Numbered from the stretch's first letter, positions 44,583-53,615 are shown. The stretch: 64,000 bases of DNA from Sorangium cellulosum (GCF_002950945.1 NZ_CP012673.1:5207001-5271000); one strand, 5' to 3'. Program-made: numbers and translations. The notes: generated from the sequence alone by a model not told the origin.

Positions 44583-44868
44583 GCTCAGCTACCCGGCCCC
44601 GACCGTTTCCGGTGCCGAGCGCAAGCTCAGCTAACCCACCCCGACCGTTTCCGGTGCCGAGCGCAAGCTCAGCTAACCCACCCCGACCGTTTCCGGTGCC
44701 GAGCGCAAGCTCAGCTACCCGGCCCCGACCGTTTCCGGTGCCGAGCGCAAGCTCAGCTACCCGGCCCCGACCGTTTCCGGTGCCGAGCGCAAGCTCAGCT
44801 ACCCGGCCCCGACCGTTTCCGGTGCCCGAGCGCAAGCTCAGCTACCCGGCCCCGACCGTTTCCGGTTT
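44583..44868. repeat. 42-bp tandem repeat, about seven copies
   Basis: Units begin GCTCAGCTACCCGGCCCCGA at 44583, 44625, 44667, 44709, 44751, 44793 and 44836; two have AACCCACC in place of ACCCGGCC, and one has an extra C. Each unit contains two tiny dyads: ACCG-TTTC-CGGT and GAGC-GCAA-GCTC, the latter with a GNRA-type loop. It reads as 14-residue repeats on either strand but has no start and ends before the sigma gene, so I treat it as intergenic. Confidence 0.9.
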
Positions 44869-44986
44869 CCGTGGGGCCGCTCCGCTGGTCCCTAAGCATC
44901 GCCGGCCGCGAGCAGGGGCGCCCCCGCCCGGTGCGCCGGCCGCGCGTTTCACAAACGGACCCGGAAAGCTGCGCGGAATTCTAGAT

Positions 44987-46276
44987 ATGAGCAAATCCCG
45001 CGACGACATCTGGAATTCCGTTCACGCTGCCGCGATGGAGGTCCTCCCTCGCTTGCTGCGGCTCCTGGGGGTCGCCGAGCCCGACCTCGACGACCTCTTT
45101 CAGGAGGTCCTGCTCGCGGTGTACGAGAGCCTGGATCGTTTCGACCCCGCCTGGACCCCGCCGCAGCCCGAGGCCGCCTCCGCCGCCGACCCGCCGCGCC
45201 GGCACGGCCAGCGCCAGCGCCGCAGCCCGGAAGCCCGATGGGTGGCCGGGATCGCGCTCCACAAGGTCAGCCATCACCTGAACCGCGCCCACCGCCGCCG
45301 CGAGGTGCTGGAAGGCTTGCGGCTGGCATCACAGCACCAGGCGGTCGACCCCGCGCCGAGCAGCGAGGAGCAGATCGCGAAGCGAGAGCGGAGGGAGCTC
45401 GCGCTGGAGGTGCTCGACACGCTCGACCCGGAGCGGCGGGTCCTGCTCGTCATGTACGAGGTCTACGAGGTGCCGCTCGTCGATATCGCGAGCGAGCTGG
45501 GCCTCAACTACAACACCGCCAGCAGCCGGCTGCGCCTCGCCCGCGAGGACTACCGCGCCGCCGTCAAGCGGCTGAGCCCCGAGCAACGGCGGGCGCTGCG
45601 CGCCTTCTGGCTTCCCTTTCCTCTGGCGTCGGACTTCCTGGCGCAGGACCACGACGGGGAGGCCTCGGCATCGCCGGCGCTCGCGCCGCCGTCCTCCACG
45701 CCTCGCATGGCGAGACCGCCGGCGTCGGCACCGCCGGCGCTGGCCCCCCAGCTCGCCGCGCCCCCGATGCTGCGGCGCGACCTTGCCCGGCTCGCGCGCC
45801 CCCTGGGGTGGGCCGCGGCGGGTGCCACCGGGATGGCGGCCGCGCTGCTCGCCCTGACCCCGCGACCGCCCCTCTGGGCGCACCGGTTCAGGGCCGACCT
45901 GCCCGAGCTGCCCGCGCGCGGCGCCTGGCTCGCGGCGAGCTCGCCGCGGCGCGCGCCGGAGCCGCGGGCCGTCGCCCCCGGCGCACCGGCGGCCGCGGCG
46001 GCCGAGGCGCTCCACCGCCCCTGCGACGCCGCGCCCGCGACGCCGCCGGCCGGCGAGCGGGAGGACGTGTTCGCCGAGGAACGCCGGCTGCTGGACGCGG
46101 CGCAGGAGAGCCTCTTCGCCGGCGACGCCGCCGGGGCGCTCCGGCAGCTCGCCGCGCACGAGGAGCGGTTCCCCCTCGGCCAGCTGGCGTCCGTGCGGGA
46201 GCGGCTCCGCGCCATCGTCCGGACGCACCTCGCCCATCCGGGGCAGAGCGCGTCAGGAGGAGAGGCGTCGCGATGA
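44987..46276 (+). CDS. ECF-type sigma factor with C-terminal membrane-anchored extension
   Basis: A 429-residue protein. Residues about 1-70 are sigma region 2 (LLRLLGVAEPDLDDLFQEVL LAVYESLDRF); residues about 140-195 are region 4 (LDPERRVLLVMYEVYEVPLV; SELGLNYNTASSRLRLARED). The C-terminal half adds a Pro/Ala-rich linker, one hydrophobic segment (GWAAAGATGMAAALLAL, near 285) and a predicted periplasmic helical end (EERRLLDAAQESLFAGDAAG). Sigma factors with such tails occur in Sorangium-type genomes and may sense through the tail instead of a separate anti-sigma. ATG 44987 is used; upstream reading is the tandem repeat. It overlaps the next gene by ATGA. Confidence 0.8.
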   Translation: MSKSRDDIWNSVHAAAMEVLPRLLRLLGVAEPDLDDLFQEVLLAVYESLDRFDPAWTPPQPEAASAADPPRRHGQRQRRSPEARWVAGIALHKVSHHLNRAHRRREVLEGLRLASQHQAVDPAPSSEEQIAKRERRELALEVLDTLDPERRVLLVMYEVYEVPLVDIASELGLNYNTASSRLRLAREDYRAAVKRLSPEQRRALRAFWLPFPLASDFLAQDHDGEASASPALAPPSSTPRMARPPASAPPALAPQLAAPPMLRRDLARLARPLGWAAAGATGMAAALLALTPRPPLWAHRFRADLPELPARGAWLAASSPRRAPEPRAVAPGAPAAAAAEALHRPCDAAPATPPAGEREDVFAEERRLLDAAQESLFAGDAAGALRQLAAHEERFPLGQLASVRERLRAIVRTHLAHPGQSASGGEASR

Positions 46277-47418
46277 GCTCGTCCAAAGCCGTACAGGGGC
46301 TCGGCGCGTGGACTTCCCGCTGCGCCGCCGGACCGCTCCGGGGTGCTCGAGGCGGGGCACGCGCCGCCGCCCTGGCCGCCATGGGCCTGCTCTGCGTCGC
46401 GGAGGCGCACGCCGCGCCGGAGCCGCCCCGGGCTGCGCTACGTCTCGAGGTCGTCCGGGGGCCCGGCGCCGAAGGCTGCCCCGACGAGGCGTTCCTGCGC
46501 GCCGAGGTGGCGCGCAGGCTCGGCGCCGACCCGTTCCAGGACGACGCGCCGCGGGGGCTCACGGTCCACATCGCGCGGGAGGGACCGGAGGTCACGGCCT
46601 CGCTGGCGCTGCGCGACCGCGAGGGAGAAACCCAGTGGGCCGACGGGTTCGGCACCCGGAGCGGCTGCGAGGAGCTGATGTCCGGCGTGGCCCTCGCGAT
46701 CGTGGCGCAGCTCCTGGGCGCGCCGGAGCCGGCGGGCTCGCCGTCCGAGTCCCTCCCGCCGTCCGACGCCACGCCGCCGCCCGGCACCACGCCGCCCGAG
46801 CCGGCGGTCCCGCCTTCGCCGCAGGCTCGGCGCACCGCACCGGATTCACGCCAGGTGGCCGAGCTGTCCGAGCCGCCACCTCGGCCACAGTCATCGCCAG
46901 CTGTGCCGGAGCGGCTGCGGCTCGAAGCCGGGCTCGGGGCGACCCTGGGCCTCGGGATCATACCGGGGGTCGCGACCGGAATGACGCTCTCCTTGGGCGT
47001 TCGCCGGTCCGACTGGTCGATCGCGGTGGAAGGGCGAGGGCTCGTCTCCCTGGCGCAGGAGGTGGAAGGCCTCCTCATGGGCACCACGGGCTTCACGGCG
47101 GCCACGCTGGCTTGCTATCGCGGCGGTCCGCTGTTCGGATGCGGGCTCGCCACCCTCGGCACCGTCCGGTTCTCCCCTCGGGATCCGTGGACCATGAGCT
47201 TGCGCAGCGATTCCGTGTTCGGTCTCGGGGCGCGCCTCGGTACCGAGTGGCCCTTCTCCCGCAGGTGGTCCGTGCAGGGCTACGGCGAGGCGACCTGGAT
47301 GGTGAACGAGGGGGCGTTCACCCGCGTGACGCACGACAGCACGACGCCAGCGCCGCTCCGCTGGACGTCATCGCCGCTTGGCGCTGCCTTCGGGTTGGGA
47401 GTCACGGCCATCTACTGA
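46273..47418 (+). CDS. Exported protein coupled to sigma factor, probable outer-membrane beta-barrel
   Basis: A 381-residue protein whose ATG overlaps the sigma stop (ATGA). A signal peptide is visible (AAALAAMGLLCVAEAHAAPE). Residues about 55-155 form a small domain with LRLEVVRGPGAEGCPDEAFL; a Pro-rich spacer follows, then a C-terminal ~170-residue part of alternating Gly/aromatic strands (GLGATLGLGIIPGVATGMTL; FSPRDPWTMSLRSDSVFGLG; SVQGYGEATWMVNEG), like an outer-membrane barrel. Coupling suggests that it is either the regulated output or the sensor partner of the sigma factor. Confidence 0.7.
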   Translation: MSSSKAVQGLGAWTSRCAAGPLRGARGGARAAALAAMGLLCVAEAHAAPEPPRAALRLEVVRGPGAEGCPDEAFLRAEVARRLGADPFQDDAPRGLTVHIAREGPEVTASLALRDREGETQWADGFGTRSGCEELMSGVALAIVAQLLGAPEPAGSPSESLPPSDATPPPGTTPPEPAVPPSPQARRTAPDSRQVAELSEPPPRPQSSPAVPERLRLEAGLGATLGLGIIPGVATGMTLSLGVRRSDWSIAVEGRGLVSLAQEVEGLLMGTTGFTAATLACYRGGPLFGCGLATLGTVRFSPRDPWTMSLRSDSVFGLGARLGTEWPFSRRWSVQGYGEATWMVNEGAFTRVTHDSTTPAPLRWTSSPLGAAFGLGVTAIY

Positions 47419-47536
47419 AGGGACATGAGAAAATGACTCTATCGCGAGCATTTGGTGAGAATTTGAGAGGCGAATCGGGAATGGCAGGTGCAACTCGGAG
47501 AATGCCAACAGGTTTGAGACAGGCCGGACGAGAATC

Positions 47537-48679
47537 CTATGAGTGGATCGCGCTGCGGGGCGCGTTCCGGCTCTGGGACCCGAGCGGTCGAGGTCGGGGC
47601 GGCCGCGGCACGGCGGTGGGCGTAGCGCCAGGTTCGGGCGCGGCGCTGATCGTGCCCGTGTGCGTCGGCGCCGCGGTCTCGCCGGCGGCGTCGTCGACGG
47701 ACAGCGGGTTGATGGCTACCGAAGCGGGCGGCCTGCGCACGACGGGCGGCCCGTTTGGGAAGCGTTCCGGATGCGCGGCGTAGGCCGTGTCCAGGGCGAC
47801 CTGGCGCCGAGCCGCGACATCTTCGACTCGGCCGTAGAATACATCAGCAGGTGTGAAGAGCGCAAGTCCAGAATGCTGATGAAGGTCGTTATACCAGGTG
47901 AAGAACTCCTGGCACCACGCTCGAGCATGAGCCAGCGAGGCAAAGCGGTCCGGATAGTCTGGCTGGTACTTGAGCGTCTTGAACTGCGACTCGGAGAAGG
48001 CGTTGTCGTCGCTGACGTGGGGCCGGCTGAAGCTACGAACGACGCCGAGCGAGCCGAGGAGCTGAGCGAGCCCCTCCGACCGCATCGCGGAGCCGCGGTC
48101 GGCGTGCACCGTGAGCGAGCCGGGCTGGACGCCGTGGCGGGCGACGGTCTCTGCGAAGAGGTGCTCGGCCAGCTCCGCGCTCTCGCGCTCGGCGAGCAGC
48201 CAGCCAACGGTCATCCGACTGAACAGGTCGAGGACGACGTACAGGCAGTAGAAGACCCCAGGCAGCGGCCCGCGCAGCTTGGTGATGTCCCACGTCCAGA
48301 TCTGGTTGGGGGCCGTGGCGGTGAGCGTCGGCTTGGCATGCGCCATCGGTCCACGCTGGGCGCGCCGCTCCCCGCTCTCGCCGGAGGCGGCGAGCAGCCG
48401 GTACATGGTGCGGATGGAGGCGAGATAGACGCCGCGCGACAGCAGCGTCGCATAGACCTCCGGCGGGGGCTGGTCGACGAACTCCTGACTATGCAGCACG
48501 TCGAGCACGGCTTGCCGCTCGGGGTCACTGAGCCGGCGTGGGCTCGGAGCGGGCCCGGACAGCGCGGGCGGCTTCGCGGGCTGGGTCTGCCGGTAGAGCG
48601 TGGCGCGGCTGACGCCAAGCGCCGCACACGCCTGCGCGATGGGGACGTGGGGGTCATCGAGCTCTTCGATGACGTCCAT
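47537..48679 (-). CDS. IS3-family transposase OrfB (DDE integrase core)
   Basis: A 380-residue protein with an N-terminal HTH_21-like part (ACAALGVSRATLYRQTQPA) and an rve core: NQIWTWDITKLRGPLPGVFY (first Asp), TVHADRGSAMRSEGLAQLLG (second Asp) and DDNAFSESQFKTLKYQPDYP (Glu). It performs strand transfer for the element. It starts where orfA ends (TGATG). The long Pro-rich C-terminal tail is unusual for the family. In the -1 frame relative to OrfA, translation would continue from the A8 run into OrfB. Confidence 0.85.
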   Translation of the reverse strand: MDVIEELDDPHVPIAQACAALGVSRATLYRQTQPAKPPALSGPAPSPRRLSDPERQAVLDVLHSQEFVDQPPPEVYATLLSRGVYLASIRTMYRLLAASGESGERRAQRGPMAHAKPTLTATAPNQIWTWDITKLRGPLPGVFYCLYVVLDLFSRMTVGWLLAERESAELAEHLFAETVARHGVQPGSLTVHADRGSAMRSEGLAQLLGSLGVVRSFSRPHVSDDNAFSESQFKTLKYQPDYPDRFASLAHARAWCQEFFTWYNDLHQHSGLALFTPADVFYGRVEDVAARRQVALDTAYAAHPERFPNGPPVVRRPPASVAINPLSVDDAAGETAAPTHTGTISAAPEPGATPTAVPRPPRPRPLGSQSRNAPRSAIHS

Positions 48680-49134
48680 CAGCGCTCTCCGTCGGTCGTG
48701 AGATTGACGCCCAGAATGGCAGAGACTTTTTTTTGGAGGTCGATGAGCTTCTCAGCGAGCGCGAGCTTCTCCTCGAGCCGCGCCGAGCGCTTCTCGAGCT
48801 CGGCGATGCGCCGGTCCTTCGCGTCCTGCTTCGGCTTGCGACCGGGTTTGCGCTCCGCGAGAGCCTCGCTGCCGTGGAGGGCGAGCTGCTTGCGCCACGC
48901 CGCCAGGAGGGAGCTGTAGATGCCCTCGCGGCGCAGCAGCGCCTCGATGTCCCCGCGCTGGGTGCACGCGGCCGCCTCGCGAACGATGCGCAGCTTCTCC
49001 GCCGCCGAGAACTTCCGCCTCTTGCCCGGCTTCGGCACGCTCTCGACGGCGGCGCCACTCGGGCGGGGAGCAGCGCCCTGCGCCGCTGGGGCGGGGGTAG
49101 GATCGACGGATCGGAGATGGGAAGGCTTCGGCAC
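48679..49134 (-). CDS. IS3-family transposase OrfA (HTH)
   Basis: A 151-residue DNA-binding protein with GKRRKFSAAEKLRIVREAAA, HTH continuation GDIEALLRREGIYSSLLAAW, and a leucine-zipper-like helix (RIAELEKRSARLEEKLALAE). Near its end, codons CAA AAA AAA GTC contain eight A (48727-48734, complement T8). Slippage by -1 there leaves the frame open into OrfB, so a fused OrfAB transposase is likely. Confidence 0.85.
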   Translation of the reverse strand: MPKPSHLRSVDPTPAPAAQGAAPRPSGAAVESVPKPGKRRKFSAAEKLRIVREAAACTQRGDIEALLRREGIYSSLLAAWRKQLALHGSEALAERKPGRKPKQDAKDRRIAELEKRSARLEEKLALAEKLIDLQKKVSAILGVNLTTDGER

Positions 49135-49273
49135 GGGTCAGGTCCATTCTCCGCCCTCTCACCACAGATTTCCAGGGGGAGCTTGTCTCACCCGACGTTG
49201 GCACAGAGGGACTGACCATTTGAAGGAACGTGCGTATTGTGCGGATGCAGGGACACCCTATAGGCTGCTCGGC

Positions 49274-50419
49274 ATGCGCATCTGCACCTCTCTGCCCATT
49301 TGCTTTCTGCTGATCCTCGGCTGCGGCGACACTCCGGCCGTCTACGGTCCCTGTCAGCCCAGCGAATACGGCTACCCGGGCTGCCCCTACCCCGAGGCGG
49401 GCACGGGGGATGCCGGGGACGCCGGCGACGCCGGCGATGCGGGCGACGCCGGAGGAGGTGGTGCCGGCGGCGGCGAAGAGCAGGCCTGCGCCGGCGACTG
49501 CGTTCCCCCGGCGCCGCTCGGCTGGTTCGGCCCGGCGCTGCTCTGGTTCGGCCCGCCGGACCAGGCGCCGGACTGCCCCGCCGTCGCGCCGAACGTCGGC
49601 TACGAGGGGTTCGCCGACCTGGCGCCGGAGCCGCTCGCCTGCGCGGCCTGCGTGTGCGACCCGCCGGACGCGGCGACGGCCTCGTGCCAGCTCCCGCTCG
49701 GCTGGTCCGCTCACGCTGCAACAACGTGTGCCGCCACGGTCCCCGGCACCGCGATGACCACCTTCGCGGCGCCCGACGGCTGGGACGGCACCTGCACGGC
49801 CGAGAACGCGATCCCCGCGGGCCAGGACTGCGGCGGACGGCCGTGTGTGCAGGCGCTCTCGGTCGAGGCGCCGGCCGTGGCGGTGACCGGCGCGTGCACG
49901 CCCCGGGTGGACGAGCCGCCGCCGCCGGCGCGCCTGGATCCGTGGCAGACCCGGGCGCTCGCGTGCCTGCCCGGCGCCTACACCGAGTGCCCCGGCGACC
50001 GGAGCACCTGCATGCCGTCGCCGGAGCAGCCCGGGGTTCCGGCGCCGGGCGGGTTCTCGACGTGCATCTTCCACGAGGGGGAGGCGACCTGCGAGAGACC
50101 TTACCTGGCCAAGCACGTCTTCTACGGCGGCGTGGAGGACACGCGCGGCTGCTCCGAGTGCGGCTGCGGGGAGCCCGAGGGCGCGTCGTGCACGATCATG
50201 GCCTCGGTCTACAGCGACGGGGCGTGTGCGGATCAGGTTGCGTCCACCCTCGTCAGCTCGATGGCGTCGTTCTGCGGGGTCACGCCGCCCGGCGTCGCCC
50301 TCGGGAGCAAGTCGGCCGAGGTCGTGGCCGTCGATCCCGGCGGCTGCGCCCCGAGCGGCGGTGAGCCGACCGGCGAGATGCTGCCGGCCGAGCCGTCGAC
50401 GTTCTGCTGCCTGGCGTAA
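49274..50419 (+). CDS. Cys-rich lipoprotein
   Basis: A 381-residue lipoprotein: MRICTSLPICFLLILGCGD gives the lipobox Cys, then a short Gly/Pro/Tyr part, five GDA/DAG repeats and a Gly linker. The mature domain is rich in paired Cys (LACAACVCDPP; TRGCSECGCGEPEGASC; TFCCLA), suggesting disulfides. It begins 71 bp after the IS3 end. Sequences of this type recur in Sorangium-like genomes; function is unknown. Confidence 0.7.
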   Translation: MRICTSLPICFLLILGCGDTPAVYGPCQPSEYGYPGCPYPEAGTGDAGDAGDAGDAGDAGGGGAGGGEEQACAGDCVPPAPLGWFGPALLWFGPPDQAPDCPAVAPNVGYEGFADLAPEPLACAACVCDPPDAATASCQLPLGWSAHAATTCAATVPGTAMTTFAAPDGWDGTCTAENAIPAGQDCGGRPCVQALSVEAPAVAVTGACTPRVDEPPPPARLDPWQTRALACLPGAYTECPGDRSTCMPSPEQPGVPAPGGFSTCIFHEGEATCERPYLAKHVFYGGVEDTRGCSECGCGEPEGASCTIMASVYSDGACADQVASTLVSSMASFCGVTPPGVALGSKSAEVVAVDPGGCAPSGGEPTGEMLPAEPSTFCCLA

Positions 50420-51608
50420 GCCTGCACGGGCAACGCCGGTATCGTGGCTGGGCGGCGCTCGCCAAGGGTCAGGAGACCGCGACAGATAGCTGCAGGGGCC
50501 GCATTCACTTGAGAGCCAGCGGGCTGATTTGCAGCAGACGCTCCACGAGACGTGCCCAGTCTGCCTTCGCGACAAGCAGAGTGTCTGTTACTCCGGATGC
50601 TGGACTGGTATCTGGCGTACGTCCGTCGGGGTGAGCGATAGGTGTCGCCAGAGTTCAACCCCGTACCGTATGAACAGCGCGAGCCCCTGGCTATTCAGCT
50701 CCGCGCGCTCGTCGAGCGCGTAGTCGCCGCCAGGCCTGCCCGCCGAGATCACCGAGGTCGCGCGAGCCATCCTCCGCGCCGAGGGAAGACTGGCGCCTCC
50801 GGGCGGGTGGAACAACACCCCGGATCCGCAGATCGCTACCAGAGGATCTCCTCTGCTGCAGGAAAAAACCACTCTCACACGCGCAGAGGATTCTGCTAGG
50901 TTCCGCCAGGCTGGTTCCTATGCCCGGCAACGGCGGCGGTCACCACGGGCAGACGGGCGAGGCTACGCGGGGGCGATCGGAGCGCGTCGGCGCGGCCCTG
51001 GCGGTCGCTGGTCGTCGGGGCGCGGCGTCGGATCGCTGCGCTTCGCGCATGAGCGAAGTCGGCGCCGGGCCGGACTTGGGACGCCGCCGCGCACCGTCGG
51101 CCCGACGCTCCGGTGCCGGCAGGCAGGGCAGGGCCTGCCGGGCGGGCTGTCACGGCGCCCTGCCTGCGTATTCCGGACGGGTCGGACAGCTATTCCGGAC
51201 CCGGACAAGGGCTCCGAATGTGGTACACCGGACCAGGAGCGCCGCCGGAGGCACTCCTCGCCCGTCGCCGCAAGTCCGGAGCCAGGAGGGCGCAGACCGG
51301 GTTCAGGGAGTGCAGCGAGTACGTACACCACACGGCGCACTAGCCAGCGCACGTCCTGGACGTGCTAGACCCCCCGGGGGGTGATCATTGCGATCTCTTC
51401 GCCAAGTTTTTCCTTGAAGCCCGAGAGGCCCTAGGAGAATGGAGACTGGCATCGACGCCGGCAACGAGGTCCCGCGTGCCCGGCCGGGTATGAGGCCAGC
51501 GCCGCCGAACTCTGATATCAACCGTGCTTAGCGGGGCATCTCACAGCCAGGGTGCTGCGACCCCTGCTCCCCCGTAACTACGGCTCTTAACACAAAGGAA
51601 AGTCGCAC
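50420..51608. other. Long stretch without a supported gene
   Basis: About 1.2 kb. The frames present on both strands (e.g. plus GLPAEITEVARAILRAEGRL near 50735-50795; minus GDYALDERAELNSQGLALF near 50660-50720) overlap each other and lack starts or RBS, so at most small relics remain. From about 51540 the sequence becomes less GC-rich, leading into the next gene, whose RBS AAAGGAA is at about 51595. Confidence 0.4.
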
Positions 51609-52046
51609 ATGAAACGGTCCATTCTGTGCATCCGTTGGGCCATCATCCTGGCACTTTCTCTTGGCTCAATCGGAGCAGATTCATCGTCGTCCGGATGCAA
51701 ACGTTCCGGGTCGCAAGCCAATCAGAGCATGCAGTCCAATCAAGACTATGTCAAGCCATTCTGCTACACGGACCCGCCGGCCAAGTGCGTCGCATTTTGT
51801 ATCGATGTTGACTCAGTCGCGTTTACGCCAATGTGCGACAGCGTTGAAGCTGGCGAGTTGACGAACCTGTTTAAGGAGGAGGTGATAATTGGCGCGGCGG
51901 AGCTAGAAGCCCAGGGCATACAGGTATGCCCTGCGCCAGATTCGAAGCATTGGGTGACGCCGTGCGACGTTGGCATCCCTCCCGTGGAGCACCCGAATCA
52001 AGATCATAATTACTGCCAGCCTCCTCCTCCAGGCTGCGTGTACTAG
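51609..52046 (+). CDS. Small exported Cys-containing protein
   Basis: A 145-residue protein with a signal peptide (RWAIILALSLGSIGADS), Ser-rich mature start, and Cys-rich body (YVKPFCYTDPPAKCVAFCID; TPMCDSVEAGE; YCQPPPPGCVY). The Cys at position 30 after SSSSG is not a clear lipobox. It has lower GC than the neighbourhood. It is first of three small exported-protein genes with gaps of about 10 bp. Function is unknown. Confidence 0.65.
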   Translation: MKRSILCIRWAIILALSLGSIGADSSSSGCKRSGSQANQSMQSNQDYVKPFCYTDPPAKCVAFCIDVDSVAFTPMCDSVEAGELTNLFKEEVIIGAAELEAQGIQVCPAPDSKHWVTPCDVGIPPVEHPNQDHNYCQPPPPGCVY

Positions 52047-52057
52047 CGAGAAGCGCG

Positions 52058-52726
52058 ATGACACTTCGCAGATGCCTTGCGTTCGCGCTCATTGCCGGCA
52101 TCGCAGGCGCCTTCATTGGGCGCGCCTTTCCGCATGATGCGCCAAGTGTGCAAGCGGCTCCGAGCGCATCATCCGCGGATTTGGTTGGGTCGCCCGCCGA
52201 CCGTGGCTGCAATACGGAACGCGCCGACTTCGTTGCGACGAAGGCGCAACTGGATATCTGCATGGCTTTTCGCGCGCGGGTTCCCGAGACCAATCCATCC
52301 GGCGCTCCCGAGCTATCTCAGCCCGATCATCCGGCAGAATCCGGTTCTCTGGGGCCGCGCCTTCCAAAGGCTGAAGAGATCCGCCGAAATCGCGAGCTTT
52401 TGGATAGCTACTCCGAGGCTGTGATCGTCCAGCACCATGATGGGACGACTGGCGTCTACAGACCTGATGAATGGCCAACTGATGGCGATGGCGTCATTGT
52501 TGCTCGAAAGCTACCTGACGGAACGCTCGGATGGTATGCCGGGCCAGATGCTGGTCCGCGCTCGGATCCTGCCGCATTCCGTCCATGGGAACCTCAAATC
52601 AATCCACTTCCCGTGTGGCGACGTGCGCCAGATGGAACGATCATGATCGATGGAAAGCCCGCCAGTCCGTCCGTTCAATTTATGTTTGGCGGTAAGGTCA
52701 AAGGACCGGCTGATTCGCAGCAGTGA
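52058..52726 (+). CDS. Exported protein of the duplicated small-gene cluster
   Basis: A 222-residue protein with a membrane anchor or signal (CLAFALIAGIAGAFIGRAF), a Cys-containing helical part and the C-terminal block SEAVIVQHHDGTTGVYRPDE WPTDGDGVIVARKLPDGTLG. The following gene shares this block, so the two are tandem paralogues; this one has an extra C-terminal ~70 residues with VWRRAPDGTIMIDGKPASPS. Its 3' half is duplicated at 1-257. It lies 11 bp after the previous gene. Function is unknown. Confidence 0.7.
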   Translation: MTLRRCLAFALIAGIAGAFIGRAFPHDAPSVQAAPSASSADLVGSPADRGCNTERADFVATKAQLDICMAFRARVPETNPSGAPELSQPDHPAESGSLGPRLPKAEEIRRNRELLDSYSEAVIVQHHDGTTGVYRPDEWPTDGDGVIVARKLPDGTLGWYAGPDAGPRSDPAAFRPWEPQINPLPVWRRAPDGTIMIDGKPASPSVQFMFGGKVKGPADSQQ

Positions 52727-53260
52727 GACGAACAGATGACTATATCGCGCACCGTTGCACTCGTCATCATAGCCGGGACCGGCATCGTGGGCGCCTTCAT
52801 AGGACGCGCCGCGCGAAATGATGCGCCACGTGTGCAAGCGCATGCCAGCGTGTCACCCGCGCCTTCGGGCACGACGCCTGCCGCCGATGAGTGCGCGGCT
52901 GAACGTGCCGCGCTTGCCTCGATCAAGTCGCGATTGGCTGTCTGCATGACCATCGACACGGCAGCCGCCGGGACCGTGCCGTCCGGCGTTCCCGAGAAGC
53001 CTGAGTCCGCTCTTGGCGCCAGCATCGCCGAAGAGATCAAGAGCTACCACGAACGTCTGGCGAGCCTATCCGAGGCTGTGATCGTACGACACTCCGGCGG
53101 GACGGTTCGCGTCTATGAACCGCACGAATGGCCGAGCGACGGCGATGGAGTCATCATCGGGCGAAAGTTCAAAGACGGACACATCGAGCGTTATCCGTCC
53201 GGAGTCCGTCCAAGTGCTACACACTGACTCGCGGACGCGCCTCGCGTCCGTTCTTGGAGA
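52470..53260. repeat. Segmental duplicate of 1-791
   Basis: See 1-791. This is the copy with an intact start codon for the second gene. Confidence 0.9.
52736..53227 (+). CDS. Exported protein, tandem paralogue
   Basis: A 163-residue protein starting MTISRTVALVIIAGTGIVGA, a signal or anchor like that of the gene 9 bp upstream (both continue GAFIGRA). A Cys-containing helical region follows (DECAAERAALASIKSRLAVC), then SEAVIVRHSGGTVRVYEPHE and WPSDGDGVIIGRKFKDGHIE. The near-identical copy at 267-758 has lost its ATG. This is the intact one. Confidence 0.7.
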   Translation: MTISRTVALVIIAGTGIVGAFIGRAARNDAPRVQAHASVSPAPSGTTPAADECAAERAALASIKSRLAVCMTIDTAAAGTVPSGVPEKPESALGASIAEEIKSYHERLASLSEAVIVRHSGGTVRVYEPHEWPSDGDGVIIGRKFKDGHIERYPSGVRPSATH

Positions 53261-53615
53261 CTATGAACAGCGTCGAGGAGGACGCCGGCGAGCTCGGCGC
53301 CGTCGATGCCCTCCGCGCTCGACCAGACCGCGGCCCCGACCCGCGCTCGCGGACTCGCCGGCGAGGTGACCGAGCCCAACCAGGTGGACGGTGACGACGG
53401 TGCCGCGTTCGCCGGCACTGGCCGCCGCGCAGGGTCTCGATACCTGCGAGCGCGGGGCCGGAGCAGAGCGAGGCGGAGGTGTCAACGCGAGAACGCCGCC
53501 CCTGCGCCCCGCGACGCTCCAAAACTGTCGACGGCCGGTGATGCCTCTGGTAACTAGCGCCGTGCCAGCGCGAGGCGCGGGCGCGGCGCTGGAACCACAC
53601 TTGAGGAGATAGGCC
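53228..53615. other. Intergenic, no gene recognised
   Basis: After the end of the duplicated block the sequence is very GC-rich and without a supported gene. The RBS of the peroxidase gene (GAGGAGATAG) is at 53602-53611. Confidence 0.4.

Larger units (their letters stand above)
47503..49203 (-). mobile_element. IS3-family insertion sequence
   Basis: The element contains orfA and orfB on the minus strand. The ends carry imperfect inverted repeats: TGCCAACAGGTTTGAGACAG at 47503 and, on the other strand from 49203, TGCCAACGTCGGGTGAGACA. Ends therefore start with TG and finish with CA, as for IS3. No clear target duplication was seen, which may mean that one end is inexact. Confidence 0.75.

Noticed and set aside
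44583..44868. Possible CRISPR array
   Set aside because: Units are contiguous without unique spacers, so it is a tandem repeat.
44612..44986. N-terminal extension of the sigma gene through the tandem repeat
   Set aside because: Reads 14-residue repeats from a non-coding array; sigma homology starts after ATG 44987.
47434..47502. Gene interrupted by the IS3 element (MTLSRAFGENLRGESG start)
   Set aside because: Joining both flanks gives only about 35 codons and no recognisable product.
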